Positions 16,468 to 26,126 are shown, numbered from the stretch's first letter. The stretch: 64,000 bases of DNA from Mucilaginibacter sp. OK098 (GCF_900142915.1 NZ_FRCM01000004.1:310001-374000); one strand, 5' to 3'. The notes: generated by a model not told the origin, from the letters alone. Numbers and translations: made by a program.

Positions 16468-18465
16468 ATGAAACTGAAATTTATTGGCACCGCCATTCTT
16501 TTACTATTGGTAGTTTCCACACAGGCGCAAAGAAGACGCCGGACTAACACCAACGATACCATAACATCAAACTATCAGCCTTCTGAATTATTCTCGCCGC
16601 TTTTCTATAGTGAGAAAGGCAATGAAATTCATGCTGCCAATGGCGAGCCGGGCCTCAAATACTGGCAAAACCATGTTAACTATAACATTGATGCGCTTAT
16701 TGATACCACAGCGAAAACCCTAACCGCTACCGAAAAGATAGTTTATACCAATAACAGCCCTGATGCTTTGCAATTTTTGTGGCTGCAAATGGACCAGAAT
16801 ACCTATAAAAAAACTGCGCGTTCAAATTTTGCGACTGCCTTTTCACCCGGGCCAAACCAGCATACCGATGGCTATCAAATAGAATCCATCACGATAACAA
16901 ATGGCACTGTAAGCACTAAGCCCGATTTTGTGGTTAACGATACCCGGATGCAGATCCGCCTGCCAAAAGCGCTGACACCAAACGGTGGGATCATAAACAT
17001 TACTATAAAATACAAATACGTTATCCCCGGCAACTTCGGCGGACGTACTGATTTTGTGGACACCAAAAACGGGAAGATCTATGAAATAGCCCAATGGTTC
17101 CCGCGCATGTGTGTTTATGACGATACCCGCGGCTGGGATACCCTGCCATTTTTAGGCAGCGGTGAGTTTTACTTAGAATATGGCGATATCGATTATAAAG
17201 TTACCGTCCCTGCTGATATGATAGTTGCCGGTTCAGGTGAATTATTAAACCCTAAAGAAGTGCTTACAGCACAGCAAAACAGCAGGCTGGATGCCGCACG
17301 TAACAGTGATAAAACGATAATGATCAGGGATGTTAATGAGGTAACCAATCCGTCGTCACGCCCTGCCACAAAAGGTAACCTTACCTGGCATTTTAAAATG
17401 CTGAACACCCGCGATGTGGCTTTCGGTGCGTCAAAGGCTTATGTATGGGACGCCGCAAGGGTTAATTTACCGGGTGGCAAAAAGTCACTCGCCATGTCTG
17501 TTTACCCGGTTGAAAGCGCGGGCGAGGCAGCATGGGGCAGGGCAACAGAATACCTAAAAAAATCCATAGAATATTTCTCCGAAAAATGGTTTGTTTACCC
17601 CTATCCCTGCGCAGTTAACGAGGCCGGAATAGCAGGCGGTATGGAGTACCCCGGAATTGTATTTGATGGTATTACCGACAAAGGCAAAGAGTTATATTGG
17701 GTAACAGCGCATGAGATAGGCCATAACTGGTTCCCGATGATCGTAGGCAGTGATGAGCGCCGCTTTGGCTGGATGGATGAAGGCTTTAATACCTTTATCG
17801 ACATCTATGCATCAGATGAATTTAATCATGGCGAGTACGCCCCCAAACGCGATGGTGAATACGCTCCGGGCGGCGGCAACCCTGCTGATGAGATCATCCC
17901 TATTATCCAGGATTCAAACACGCCATCAATTATGACAGCTGCCGATGCTATCCCTGAAAAATATCGTCATCCGCTAACCTATTTTAAACCGGCATTTGGT
18001 TTGGTTTTGCTGCGCGAGCAAATTTTAGGCAAAAACAGGTTTGATTATGCTTTTAAAAACTACATTGCCAAATGGGCTTATAAACATCCGCAGCCAGATG
18101 ATTTTTTCAGATCAATAGAGAATGGCGCAGGCGAAGACCTTTCCTGGTTCTGGAAGAGCTGGTTCTATAACAACTGGCCACTTGATATTGCTTTGATAGA
18201 TGCAAAATATGCTGATAAAGACCCTAAAAAAGGAATTCAAATAACAGTTGCTAATAAGGAACAAATGGCGATGCCGTTTACAGTAGAGGTTAAACTAAAG
18301 GATGGAACTAAGCAACGCACCTATTTCCCGGTGGAAACCTGGTTACAAAACAGGGCTATTACTTTTACTATCCCTACTACAACAGAAGTTGAAAGCGTAA
18401 CCGTTGATCCAGATAATGCCTTGCCGGATGTTAACAGGAAGAATAATACGTTAAATGTAAAATAA
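16468..18465 (+). CDS. Secreted M1-family zinc metallopeptidase
   Basis: A 665-residue protein with a signal peptide ending at about residue 20 (VSTQAQ). The gluzincin site is H415-E-x2-H419 with the third ligand E438 (GWMDEGF), spacing of 18 as in M1 aminopeptidases. The N-terminal beta domain contains the typical [19 protein letters not shown]. The substrate-exopeptidase GxMEN-type element appears as GGMEYPGI. It likely trims peptides in the periplasm. Followed by a pair of palindromes that may serve as its terminator. Confidence 0.9.
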   Translation: MKLKFIGTAILLLLVVSTQAQRRRRTNTNDTITSNYQPSELFSPLFYSEKGNEIHAANGEPGLKYWQNHVNYNIDALIDTTAKTLTATEKIVYTNNSPDALQFLWLQMDQNTYKKTARSNFATAFSPGPNQHTDGYQIESITITNGTVSTKPDFVVNDTRMQIRLPKALTPNGGIINITIKYKYVIPGNFGGRTDFVDTKNGKIYEIAQWFPRMCVYDDTRGWDTLPFLGSGEFYLEYGDIDYKVTVPADMIVAGSGELLNPKEVLTAQQNSRLDAARNSDKTIMIRDVNEVTNPSSRPATKGNLTWHFKMLNTRDVAFGASKAYVWDAARVNLPGGKKSLAMSVYPVESAGEAAWGRATEYLKKSIEYFSEKWFVYPYPCAVNEAGIAGGMEYPGIVFDGITDKGKELYWVTAHEIGHNWFPMIVGSDERRFGWMDEGFNTFIDIYASDEFNHGEYAPKRDGEYAPGGGNPADEIIPIIQDSNTPSIMTAADAIPEKYRHPLTYFKPAFGLVLLREQILGKNRFDYAFKNYIAKWAYKHPQPDDFFRSIENGAGEDLSWFWKSWFYNNWPLDIALIDAKYADKDPKKGIQITVANKEQMAMPFTVEVKLKDGTKQRTYFPVETWLQNRAITFTIPTTTEVESVTVDPDNALPDVNRKNNTLNVK

Positions 18466-18477
18466 GAATATTTGTAA

Positions 18478-18554
18478 AGCTGCGATGCATCGCGGCTAAA
18501 TGCAGCATTTATTCACGCAATAACATATTCAGAGACGCGATGCATCGCGTCTCT
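18478..18554. repeat. Pair of REP-like palindromes with core GCGATGCATCGC
   Basis: A perfect 24-bp palindrome (half AGAGACGCGATG) spans 18531-18554; a 20-bp palindrome with one mismatched pair spans 18478-18497 and shares the core GCGATGCATCGC. They lie between convergent M1 peptidase and maf genes; the second overlaps the maf stop codon by 2 bp. Similar GAGACGCGAT palindromes are known as dispersed intergenic elements in several phyla. Confidence 0.8.
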
Positions 18555-19116
18555 ACAATTTTGCCAATTCCCTATACAACTTCTCAGTAGGCAAACCAAC
18601 CACATTGGTATAAGAACCGTTTATTCGCTCAATACCAATCAAGCCAATTCGCTCCTGGATACCGTATGAGCCGGCTTTGTCAAAAGGCTGGTATTTGTTT
18701 ACATAGGTAGTAATTTCCTCATCAGAAAGTTTGCTGAAATAAACTTCAGATACATCATAAAAACTATGGTATTGGTGTTTATACAACAGGCACACGCCTG
18801 TTATTACCCTGTGCATTCTGCCTGAAAGTAATTGCAGCATCTCAATAGCATGGGCAGCATTTTCGGGTTTGCCTAAGATCTGGCCGTCAATACAAACAAT
18901 AGTATCGGCAGTGAGAACGATCTCGTCTCCTACTGTTTCATCAAATGCTTTTGCTTTTTGGGTGGCAATGTAAACAGCAACTTCTTCAGGCGTTAAATCA
19001 TCGGGATAAGATTCATCCACCTCTTTCAGCACAATGCGAAATTCAAGATCCATCAGCTTTAACAGCTCCTGCCGGCGTGGAGATTTGGATGCGAGGATAA
19101 TTTGGGGGAAGTTCAT
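18553..19116 (-). CDS. maf: Maf-like nucleoside triphosphate pyrophosphatase
   Basis: A 187-residue Maf/YhdE/YceF-type pyrophosphatase that hydrolyses non-canonical or dTTP/UTP-type nucleotides. Family motifs: ILASKSPRRQELL at the N-terminus, VDESYPDDLTPEEVA, LTADTIVCIDGQILGKP with the catalytic Asp, and KAGSYGIQE near the C-terminus. The frame extends 7 residues upstream (MNHELST), but these come from a heptamer array, so the ATG at 19116 is preferred. It follows the kdsC-like gene on the same strand, a common neighbour in Bacteroidota. Confidence 0.93.
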   Translation of the reverse strand: MNFPQIILASKSPRRQELLKLMDLEFRIVLKEVDESYPDDLTPEEVAVYIATQKAKAFDETVGDEIVLTADTIVCIDGQILGKPENAAHAIEMLQLLSGRMHRVITGVCLLYKHQYHSFYDVSEVYFSKLSDEEITTYVNKYQPFDKAGSYGIQERIGLIGIERINGSYTNVVGLPTEKLYRELAKL

Positions 19117-19268
19117 AGTTGATAGTTCATGGTTCATTGCCAGAAGCAGAGCTGTTGATGGTTTATAGCCGGATATAGTTAAAGATGTAAGCCATTAGAT
19201 GAAGGTTACTATAATTTATTAGTCCGTCTCCGAAGCTACCATGAACTATGAACCATCAACTATTAACT
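19105..19268. repeat. Family F inverted array pair (GAACTAT/CATAGTT units) between kdsC-like and maf
   Basis: Left arm about 19110-19137 (CATAGTTGATAGTTCATGG and following); right arm about 19240-19268 (CATGAACTATGAACCATC and following), complementary. The spacer is about 100 bp without features. The left arm overlaps the likely maf start region, the right arm touches the 3' end of the kdsC-like gene. Confidence 0.65.
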
Positions 19269-19788
19269 ACCAGCTATACGCTTCTTCCGTCATCCATTTA
19301 TCCTGGATCTTCAATACTTTTTCAATAACATCACGGGCGCAGCCTTTTCCGCCAGCAAGCGGCGAAACATATTTGCATATCGCTTTTATCTCTTCAACAG
19401 CATCTGCAGGGCAAACCGGCAGGCCAACATATTTCATTACCTCCAGATCGGGGATATCATCGCCCATGTATAGCACATTTTCAGGGCTGATGCTTTTTTC
19501 TTCAAGGTAGATCTTAAGTTTTTCAATTTTGGTATGGATCCCCATGTAAACGTCCTTAATCCCCAGGCTGTTTAAACGGTGTACAGCACTTTTTGAGCGG
19601 CTCCCCGAAACCGAACATACGTTATAACCGCACTTAACAGCAAGCTGCAGAGCATAACCGTCTTTTATATTAAAGGAGCGGCTTTGTAATCCTTCATCCG
19701 ATACAAAAACTGAACCATCAGTTAATACGCCATCTACATCAAAAACCAGCGTAGTTATTTCTTTAAGCTTGGATAAAAATGATTCCAC
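19267..19788 (-). CDS. kdsC: KdsC-like HAD phosphatase (KDO-8-phosphate phosphatase)
   Basis: A 173-residue HAD protein of the C0 (no cap) class. Motif I is DVDGVLTDG (D17, D19), the KDGYALQLAVK and VSGSRSKS elements follow, and motif IV is MGDDIPDLEVM, all as in KDO-8-P phosphatase, which makes KDO for lipopolysaccharide core. Length is typical. Some members act on other phosphates (for example 2-keto-3-deoxynonate phosphates), so the substrate is not certain. Confidence 0.88.
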   Translation of the reverse strand: MESFLSKLKEITTLVFDVDGVLTDGSVFVSDEGLQSRSFNIKDGYALQLAVKCGYNVCSVSGSRSKSAVHRLNSLGIKDVYMGIHTKIEKLKIYLEEKSISPENVLYMGDDIPDLEVMKYVGLPVCPADAVEEIKAICKYVSPLAGGKGCARDVIEKVLKIQDKWMTEEAYSW

Positions 19789-19851
19789 TATATTTTTTTA
19801 TGATTACACTGATTATCTAGTGATTTCACCGATTAATTAACTGGTGAATAA

Positions 19852-20118
19852 TTAAGGAAATATTTTATAAATTTCCTTTCGATGAGCTACCCGTGCAAAT
19901 TTCACAATATTATTTTCAAAGGTAACACCAATCCGATAATCTCCGATTCGTATTCTATAAGCATTTGAAAATCCTTTGAGTTTTTTGACATTTTTTATTT
20001 CTGATAAGGAATGAGCTTTTTCTACATCTTCAATCACTTCTGCAATACCAGCACTAACGGACGATAAGGCAATTTTATCTAAATCTTTGGAAAAATGCCG
20101 GGTAAATACCGTAATCAT
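19852..20118 (-). CDS. RelE/ParE-type toxin
   Basis: An 88-residue RelE-superfamily protein: F-x-x-x-L-D-K-I near the N-terminus, KLKGFSNAYRIRIGDYRIG in the middle and RVAHRKEIYKIFP at the end, matching RelE mRNA interferases. It directly follows a 65-residue protein with no gap (TAAATG), an antitoxin-toxin arrangement. The basic residues expected for ribosome-dependent mRNA cleavage are present but exact catalytic assignment is uncertain. Confidence 0.85.
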   Translation of the reverse strand: MITVFTRHFSKDLDKIALSSVSAGIAEVIEDVEKAHSLSEIKNVKKLKGFSNAYRIRIGDYRIGVTFENNIVKFARVAHRKEIYKIFP

Positions 20119-20316
20119 TTATGACCTAAGTTTCTGCATTATCTCTTCGCGTGAAACTAAATCATCCATATCAGTCTCTTTCATCATTATTACCAATCCC
20201 ATATCTTCTTTCTCTTCATCTGTAATAATCTTTGAGGATATATTCATTTTTTGAAGAAGATCGGTAATAAGTTTAGCCTCGTCTTTTGTTTTAGGGCTGA
20301 TTACTATGCTTTCCAT
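20119..20316 (-). CDS. Antitoxin paired with the RelE-type toxin
   Basis: A 65-residue acidic protein (SIVISPKTKDEAKLITDLLQKM) typical of small Bacteroidota antitoxins that lie upstream of RelE toxins. The N-terminal strand-helix may dimerise and the acidic C-terminus (DMDDLVSREEIMQKL) would wrap the toxin. A TAAATTTG promoter box (20321-20328) ends 4 nt before the ATG, suggesting a leaderless message. A DNA-binding fold is not evident from sequence. Confidence 0.8.
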   Translation of the reverse strand: MESIVISPKTKDEAKLITDLLQKMNISSKIITDEEKEDMGLVIMMKETDMDDLVSREEIMQKLRS

Positions 20317-20320
20317 ATAA

Positions 20321-20328
20321 CAAATTTA
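20321..20328 (-). promoter_or_regulatory. -7 box for the toxin-antitoxin operon
   Basis: TAAATTTG on the minus strand, 4 nt before the antitoxin ATG at 20316. No clear -33 TTTG is visible. Confidence 0.45.
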
Positions 20329-20384
20329 ACTAACTATCTTTTAATTCTACAGATATATTATGATTTCACTGATTAGCTATGCTC

Positions 20385-20412
20385 ACTGCCAACTCAAAAC
20401 AGCCAACTGCAC
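20385..20412. repeat. Family E array (AACTGCC units) downstream of iscX
   Basis: CACTGCCAACTC followed by GCCAACTGCAC, units of 7 bp like those at 1919-1948, ending at the iscX stop codon. Confidence 0.5.
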
Positions 20413-20655
20413 CTATTGATTATCCCGCCACTCATAAACCCAGGCCGACTGGATTTGTTCCAGGTGGCCTTCGTTTGACTCTTCGCGGGTACCTTCGAAG
20501 TTAGGGAGCGTAAGCACCCATTCTAAAAGATCAGTAAAACGGATCCGGTATATTTTTGATTCGCCAAAATCATCTCCAAATTTCTCATAAAGCTCTATTG
20601 CTATATCTTCATGATCTTTCCAGTGAATGGGTAGGCTGAACTTGTGGTCTGTCAT
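20413..20655 (-). CDS. iscX: Fe-S cluster assembly protein IscX
   Basis: An 80-residue acidic protein with the IscX pattern: IAIELYEKFGD, RFTDLLEWVLTLPNFEG, then ESNEGHLEQIQSAWVYEW. IscX (YfhJ) binds IscS and iron and tunes ISC cluster assembly. It lies 56 bp downstream of an adrenodoxin-type ferredoxin, its usual ISC partner, while the rest of the isc genes are not in the window. Confidence 0.9.
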   Translation of the reverse strand: MTDHKFSLPIHWKDHEDIAIELYEKFGDDFGESKIYRIRFTDLLEWVLTLPNFEGTREESNEGHLEQIQSAWVYEWRDNQ

Positions 20656-20711
20656 TTTTTGAATATTAAAACTTATTTAGTTTAATCTTTTCTAATCGGT
20701 GAAATCTTCGC

Positions 20712-21044
20712 CTAATGGCCTAAGAATTGATTCTGATCAGGCAGGGTTATTTCAATATCGCCATCAATTACAACGCACTGGCAACCCAAACGCGAATTAA
20801 TGCGCGGGTTAACAGCCCTGTCGATAAAATCCTCTTCCTTGTCAGAAATCTCCTGGATATTATCCATCCCTTTATTTACGTATACGTGGCAGGTGCTGCA
20901 TCCGCATACCCCTCCGCAATTATGCTGTAGCTCTATGCCGTTTTCCAGGCAAACGTCTAATACAGATTCACCTTCGGCAATGGGCAATTCAACACTTTCC
21001 AGCCCTTTTTCCTCAAAGCTTATCTTAACTTTAAAAATGTTCAT
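20712..21044 (-). CDS. fdx: ISC-type [2Fe-2S] ferredoxin
   Basis: A 110-residue adrenodoxin-like ferredoxin. Cluster ligands are C43-x5-C49-x2-C52 and C88; C47 and C90 are extra cysteines near the cluster. The acidic interaction segment DNIQEISDKEEDFID lies between. It supplies electrons for Fe-S assembly and is followed by iscX. The frame extends 14 residues upstream, but a TACTTTTG promoter box (21050-21057) ends 5 nt before the ATG at 21044, so that ATG is chosen and a leaderless mRNA is predicted. Confidence 0.9.
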   Translation of the reverse strand: MNIFKVKISFEEKGLESVELPIAEGESVLDVCLENGIELQHNCGGVCGCSTCHVYVNKGMDNIQEISDKEEDFIDRAVNPRINSRLGCQCVVIDGDIEITLPDQNQFLGH

Positions 21045-21049
21045 TTCAG

Positions 21050-21057
21050 CAAAAGTA
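21050..21057 (-). promoter_or_regulatory. -7 box for fdx
   Basis: TACTTTTG on the minus strand, 5 nt before the fdx ATG; it lies just inside the spacer after the DUF2520 gene, so fdx can be transcribed separately. Confidence 0.5.
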
Positions 21058-21063
21058 ACAAAA

Positions 21064-21846
21064 TTACCCGTGCCCGGGTCCGGCATTCTTCTTTTTGATA
21101 ATCTCCTGACTTAACAAACTGTAAATCGCTTTCAAATCCGGTTCATTATTAAGCATTTGCAGGTGTATCGCCATTGTATTTTCATCGTTACGGATGGCCG
21201 GTCCGGTTTGTACCCCGGCAGGCAAGTTGGTTTGTACCTTTTGGGCCGTTTCTAAAATCAACGGACGAAGCATTTCAAAACCCATACCATGCTCAGCTAA
21301 TAGCTGCTGTGCAATATTGTAAAGGTAATTAGGAAAGTTGCAGGCAAAAACAGCGGCAAGGTGCAGTATTTTACGCTGTGCCGAGCTTACCCTATAAACG
21401 TTGTTACTAATGGTTTGCGCAAGCTCAATAAGCTGTTTCGTTATATTCTCAGTTGCGCCCTCAATACAAAGCGGAACAGTTAAAAAATCGACCTCTTTAT
21501 TTTTGCTGAGCGTTTGGAGGGGGTAAAATACACCTGCGCTATCCGTAAGATTTAATAAGGTTTGTAAATCGGTAGCACCTGATGTATGTACAATTAGTTT
21601 TTTAAATTTTATTAATGATTGTGCGATTGATCCAATAACGTCATCCTTTACCGAGATGATAAAAAGGTCTGTTTCCGGATTGATCTGCTCTAAATTACCA
21701 ATTGCCTCCGCGCCTACATGATAAGCCAGCAAAGCTGCGTTCTGCGGATCGCGGCTATAAACCTGCACAATGCGATGCCCTGCATTTTTAAATGCCGCCG
21801 CAAGGTGCGTAGCTACATTTCCTGAACCTATTATAGTGATGCGCAT
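21064..21846 (-). CDS. Rossmann-fold DUF2520 protein
   Basis: A 260-residue protein with an N-terminal NAD(P)-binding Rossmann domain (MRITIIGSGNVATHLA; then VYSRD for the cofactor ribose) and a C-terminal helical DUF2520 domain (KILHLAAVFACNFPNYLY). The fold is that of 6-phosphogluconate/pyrroline-5-carboxylate reductase relatives; the substrate is not known. It is often found near kdsC-like and maf genes in Bacteroidota, as here. Confidence 0.85.
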   Translation of the reverse strand: MRITIIGSGNVATHLAAAFKNAGHRIVQVYSRDPQNAALLAYHVGAEAIGNLEQINPETDLFIISVKDDVIGSIAQSLIKFKKLIVHTSGATDLQTLLNLTDSAGVFYPLQTLSKNKEVDFLTVPLCIEGATENITKQLIELAQTISNNVYRVSSAQRKILHLAAVFACNFPNYLYNIAQQLLAEHGMGFEMLRPLILETAQKVQTNLPAGVQTGPAIRNDENTMAIHLQMLNNEPDLKAIYSLLSQEIIKKKNAGPGHG

Positions 21847-21935
21847 GTGTTGTAAATTATGGATGGTAATAACACAAATATTTCTTTTATTTTTAAGTTT
21901 TCAGAAACATTCCATCTTATCTCATCAAACAGGGC

Positions 21936-22856
21936 ATGAAATTACTTAAAGTCATCTTTACTACCATCTTATTTTTGGCAGTCGTTGCAAGTATTTACTT
22001 AATGATTATATACAAAGGGAGCGACAAAGAAAAAAAGGCACTGACCGATGCAGACAGAAAAGGTACAACCGGCCAATACATCAAGCTAAGCCAGGGCGTT
22101 ACACATTACCAGATAGACGGGCCTGACACCGGTAAAGTGGTAATATTAGTTCATGGTTTTAGTGTGCCTTATTTTATTTGGGATGGTACTTATGAGTATT
22201 TGGTTAAGCAGGGTTTCAGGGTTTTACGGTACGACCAGTTTGGCCGGGGATATTCCGACAGGCCTGATGTAGTTTATAACGAGGACCTGTATCTGACTCA
22301 ACTATATGATCTTATCAAACAACTTCGTTTAAAGATACCTGTAAGTTTAGCAGGGATGTCACATGGAGGGAAAGTTGTTACCAATTTCACCTGTAAACAC
22401 CCTGAACTGGTTAATAAGGTAATACTTATTGACCCGGCTTATCCGTTTGAGGTCCCTTCTTCACCAAAGCTTTATACAGATTATTATGAAGCCACCCATG
22501 GCGATGAACGCGCCACCGGGCAATTAGCTGATTTTAAATACCCGGACCGGCATCCGGATTGGGTTAATAAATACAGGGTCCAGATGCAGTATAAAGGCTT
22601 CAGAAATGCATTGATCTCAACCATGTACAATTATAATTATAATGGCAGGGTAGCTAATACCTGCCTTAACAGCACACACAAACCAGTTTTACTGATATGG
22701 GGAAAAGAAGACCATACCGTGCCATTTACCTTTAGCGATTCTATTCAAAGTGTATTGAAAGTTGATTTCTTCCCCGTGGATGATGCGGGGCATTTACCAT
22801 ATATTGAACAAGCCGGTAAGGTTAATGCTAAGATTGCGGAATTTTTGAAAAAATAA
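21936..22856 (+). CDS. Alpha/beta hydrolase, membrane anchored
   Basis: A 306-residue protein with an N-terminal hydrophobic anchor or signal (about 4-26) and an alpha/beta-hydrolase fold. The oxyanion strand is VVILVHGFSVPYFIW; the nucleophile elbow GMSHGGK carries His at the usual x before Gly (G-x-S-x-G: GMSHG), and the acid/His pair is likely LIWGKEDHTVPF and DDAGHLPYIEQ. Probably an esterase/lipase-like enzyme of unknown substrate. Convergent with the PhyH gene, 8 bp between stops. Confidence 0.85.
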   Translation: MKLLKVIFTTILFLAVVASIYLMIIYKGSDKEKKALTDADRKGTTGQYIKLSQGVTHYQIDGPDTGKVVILVHGFSVPYFIWDGTYEYLVKQGFRVLRYDQFGRGYSDRPDVVYNEDLYLTQLYDLIKQLRLKIPVSLAGMSHGGKVVTNFTCKHPELVNKVILIDPAYPFEVPSSPKLYTDYYEATHGDERATGQLADFKYPDRHPDWVNKYRVQMQYKGFRNALISTMYNYNYNGRVANTCLNSTHKPVLLIWGKEDHTVPFTFSDSIQSVLKVDFFPVDDAGHLPYIEQAGKVNAKIAEFLKK

Positions 22857-22864
22857 GAGATTTT

Positions 22865-23584
22865 TTACACCTTTTCCATTTCGGCCCAAGATATTGACAC
22901 AGGCAGTTCTATTTTACTAAACTCAATGTGTACCACTCTCCGTTTTTTATTTGTAGTGGTACGGTTTGATGCGTGCAGTAACAGCGGGCGCATTATCATA
23001 ATACCACCTGAATTTACATTACAGGTTGTTTCGGTTTCATTTTTCCAATTCAGGTTGTCCACCCGATAAATATTTTTAAGATGAGAACTGGAGATCACTT
23101 TAAGAGCACCATTACCTTCATCCGTATCATCCAAATGAATACGAATAGTAAAGTTATCTTGTAGAATACCTATTGGTGGCTGAACAGCAAATTGACTTAA
23201 TTTAGTTGTCCATGGGCCATACCCGGGCAAGTTAACCTTCCTGTCTACTGAAATAGTAAGATCCTGGTGCCAGGCTACAAACCAGTTCGACTTTTCGGGT
23301 TTATCAAAATAGATGGATTTGACAACGAAATACTGATCGCCAAATAAATTATGGATCACAGATTTTAATTTATCATTAAAGATCAGTTTCTTAACTCCCG
23401 GCACACCTTTTAAAAACTGCCTTATTGCGAAAAGATCATTACTTTTTCGAAATGTTGGCTTTGATTGATCTGCTTTGTTGATAGTGGCAATTATAGCATC
23501 AATTTCATCGGCAGTATAAATATCATTTAGGATAGTAAATCCGTTTGTAGTGATATTTTCACGGTGATTATTGGCTTGATGCAT
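22865..23584 (-). CDS. Phytanoyl-CoA dioxygenase (PhyH) family protein
   Basis: A 239-residue Fe(II)/2-oxoglutarate dioxygenase of the PhyH family. The iron ligands are likely WHQDLT (H-x-D, around residues 121-123) and a distal LLHASNRTT His with the 2-oxoglutarate-binding Arg following. The IRIHLDDTDEGNGALKVISSSH element is typical. Natural substrate unknown. A 22-bp perfect inverted repeat lies just upstream of its start. Confidence 0.85.
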   Translation of the reverse strand: MHQANNHRENITTNGFTILNDIYTADEIDAIIATINKADQSKPTFRKSNDLFAIRQFLKGVPGVKKLIFNDKLKSVIHNLFGDQYFVVKSIYFDKPEKSNWFVAWHQDLTISVDRKVNLPGYGPWTTKLSQFAVQPPIGILQDNFTIRIHLDDTDEGNGALKVISSSHLKNIYRVDNLNWKNETETTCNVNSGGIMIMRPLLLHASNRTTTNKKRRVVHIEFSKIELPVSISWAEMEKV

Positions 23585-23595
23585 TATATGGTGAG

Positions 23596-23642
23596 ATCCG
23601 CCAAACTTACGAAGTTTTGTAAACTTCGTAAGTTTGGCGGAT
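23596..23642. repeat. 22-bp perfect inverted repeat with core CTTACGAAGTTT
   Basis: Left arm 23596-23617 (ATCCGCCAAACTTACGAAG then TTT), loop TGT, right arm 23621-23642. It lies between PhyH (start 23584) and the ccmF stop (23646). The core ACTTACGAAGTTT recurs in the hairpin at 31271-31303. It may end ccmF transcription as well as being a dispersed element. Confidence 0.85.
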
Positions 23643-23645
23643 ACT

Positions 23646-26126
23646 TTAAACAGTCTTCAGCTCCTTGTTCCTTCTCCTTATCGACAGTAAAAACCCAATG
23701 ATCATGATAATGGTGCCAGACCACAGGAAGTTGATATAAGGAAAATCAAGTGCACGCATTACTATCCATGGCCTTTTGTTTTGCGGCTGCTGGTAAACTA
23801 TTATCTCTACTTTATTTTTATCAGGGATGATCTTTGACAAGCGCAGTTTTAAACCTGCATCTTCAACCTTGCGGGCAAAATCAAGCACGGTTTTGTTCTT
23901 TATCATGTAAACAGGGTCGGCCTGGTAGATTTTAGTGTGCGATACAACTTCAAGCTTTGCACTAATGGCAATATCATCACCGGTAAGCGGGATGTTTTGC
24001 ACTTTTGCTTCTTTATTTAATGATTTTAACACGATATACCCATCCTTGTATGGAATTGTATCGCCAACCGCAACTTCATGCGGAATTGGCTCCTCGTAGT
24101 TTTTATCATCATTTTCTTCACCGTGTGCAGCCTCATCACCCGAACCGGCAGGCTTATCTTTAATTTCAGGGATAGCTGTTATATGCGTATACAGATCATG
24201 AAACAAATAATGCTTGGTATCAGGAGATGACACTAAACCCATTTGCGGATTTATCTGCGCATTGGGTTTTAATACAAATTCTTCAACTATTTTACCGCCA
24301 GCATCCAGGCGCTTATAATCCATTTTATAATAGTAATTGGGTACTGATACCGAATCACCTATATAAGTCACCGTATACGGGCCCATTTTTACAGGCTCAT
24401 TACGATACATCATTATGTTTTCGTGGATATCTCCCCCTACTTTGGCATCGGTAGAACCTCTGTCAAACCCTTTGATATTTATATTGCCCGATTCATTGTT
24501 TGATACTACCTTTCTTGTACCGGCAGCTATTAACGAACCTATCAGCATTAATGCAAAGCCGATATGCGCCACTGCCGAGCCTGCCAGCTTAAACTTACCT
24601 TTCAATGAATCGGTTAGTACCTTTCCATTTGCCAAAACAGAGTAAATAGAACCAAACATTACCAGTACAAACACAAAGTGCAATTTGTACAATCCGGTTA
24701 CATAAACAACAAGTGCGGTAATTGCAGCTGCAAAAACAAGATAAAGCCCTGTAGTGATAAAAAAACGGGTAACGTCTGTTTTCTTATATTTTAAAAACTG
24801 GGTAAAGCCTGTTAATATGACAATAACCATGGCAAATGACGCCTGTATAACATTATAATGCCCAACCAGGTCGGTAGGGGGAGCTATTTTAGTACCAAAC
24901 ATACTATTCCATACAGGTATAGATGTTACCAGTATTAAGTGAAAGCAGGATAAGCCAAGGAATATAGCGCCAACAAACATCCAAAATTCACGTGAGTAGG
25001 TATCTTCATCTTTTTTAGAGATAGGCATTTCCTTCCACCGAACAACTAAAAGATATACGGATAGTGCTAAAAACACCAGGATAAAAATCACCAGGTGCCA
25101 AAACATCCCAAGATCTGTAAAAGCATGCACGGATGTTTCGCCAAGTACCCCGCTCCTTGCAAGGAAAGATGAATAAAGCACCATTACAAAGCTCATCAGC
25201 ACCAAAAACGTAGCTGTAAAATATGAATGACCCGAATTTTTGTATACAATTAAAACGTGCAGGCCACCCACTAAAGTAAGCCATGGAAATATAGATGCAT
25301 TTTCAACAGGGTCCCATGCCCAAAATCCGCCAAAGTTTAACGATTCATAAGCCCATAACGAACCCATAATAACTCCCGTACCCAATATCATTGCAGAAAA
25401 AAGCCCGTATGAAATGGCAGGCGCCACCCATTCTTTATACCGTTTTTGCCATAAACCGGCAATTGCATAAGCAAAAGGAACCACCACTGACGCTAAACCC
25501 AAAAACAAGGTTGGAGGGTGGATCACCATCCAGTAGTTTTGCAGCAATGGGTTCATCCCCTGACCGTCTTTTATAAATGAAAGATAATCTGCACGGGAAA
25601 AGATCGGGCCTTCAACAGCATTTCTTAATAACAGGAATGGCGAACTGCCTATCCTTGCACCAAATACTTCGATACCTAAAAGCATTGAGGCTAAAAATAC
25701 CTGCGAAAAAGAGATAATAGTCATTACCGGCTTTTCCCATGATTTTGCCCGCCAGATAAGTACATTACCTAAAACAGCCTGCCAGAAAGTCCACAGCAAA
25801 AAGCCGCCTTCCTGTCCGTTCCAAAAACCCGAAACTATATAGTAAACAGGTAATGAGCGCGATGTATAGGCCCAGGCATAATGATATTCAAAATAGTGGT
25901 TGTAAATAACATAGAAAAGCATTACGCCAACCCCTAAAATAGAGATTGAATTAGCCCAAAAGGCTATGCGGCCCATTTTTAGCCAGGAATTGTCGAGCTT
26001 ATTGGTGCTGGTAGTAGCAAAATAATAGCTTAAAGCTGATAGTAACGCTGCGCCGAATGATAAAATAACAAATACCTTGCCTATATCACCGGGCAAAAGG
26101 TGTTCGCCTTGAAAAGCTATATCCAT
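23646..26126 (-). CDS. ccmF: Cytochrome c maturation protein CcmF/CcsA type
   Basis: An 826-residue polytopic membrane protein of heme lyase complexes. The tryptophan-rich WWD motif is seen as FGGFWAWDPVENASIFPW near residue 270, with membrane segments along residues 1-540 and a large periplasmic region (about 560-790) before a last membrane helix. It attaches heme to apocytochrome c. It follows ccmE by 9 bp. The periplasmic region contains a low-complexity acidic/His insertion (GSGDEAAHGEENDD), unusual but within the variable part. Confidence 0.9.
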   Translation of the reverse strand: MDIAFQGEHLLPGDIGKVFVILSFGAALLSALSYYFATTSTNKLDNSWLKMGRIAFWANSISILGVGVMLFYVIYNHYFEYHYAWAYTSRSLPVYYIVSGFWNGQEGGFLLWTFWQAVLGNVLIWRAKSWEKPVMTIISFSQVFLASMLLGIEVFGARIGSSPFLLLRNAVEGPIFSRADYLSFIKDGQGMNPLLQNYWMVIHPPTLFLGLASVVVPFAYAIAGLWQKRYKEWVAPAISYGLFSAMILGTGVIMGSLWAYESLNFGGFWAWDPVENASIFPWLTLVGGLHVLIVYKNSGHSYFTATFLVLMSFVMVLYSSFLARSGVLGETSVHAFTDLGMFWHLVIFILVFLALSVYLLVVRWKEMPISKKDEDTYSREFWMFVGAIFLGLSCFHLILVTSIPVWNSMFGTKIAPPTDLVGHYNVIQASFAMVIVILTGFTQFLKYKKTDVTRFFITTGLYLVFAAAITALVVYVTGLYKLHFVFVLVMFGSIYSVLANGKVLTDSLKGKFKLAGSAVAHIGFALMLIGSLIAAGTRKVVSNNESGNINIKGFDRGSTDAKVGGDIHENIMMYRNEPVKMGPYTVTYIGDSVSVPNYYYKMDYKRLDAGGKIVEEFVLKPNAQINPQMGLVSSPDTKHYLFHDLYTHITAIPEIKDKPAGSGDEAAHGEENDDKNYEEPIPHEVAVGDTIPYKDGYIVLKSLNKEAKVQNIPLTGDDIAISAKLEVVSHTKIYQADPVYMIKNKTVLDFARKVEDAGLKLRLSKIIPDKNKVEIIVYQQPQNKRPWIVMRALDFPYINFLWSGTIIMIIGFLLSIRRRNKELKTV

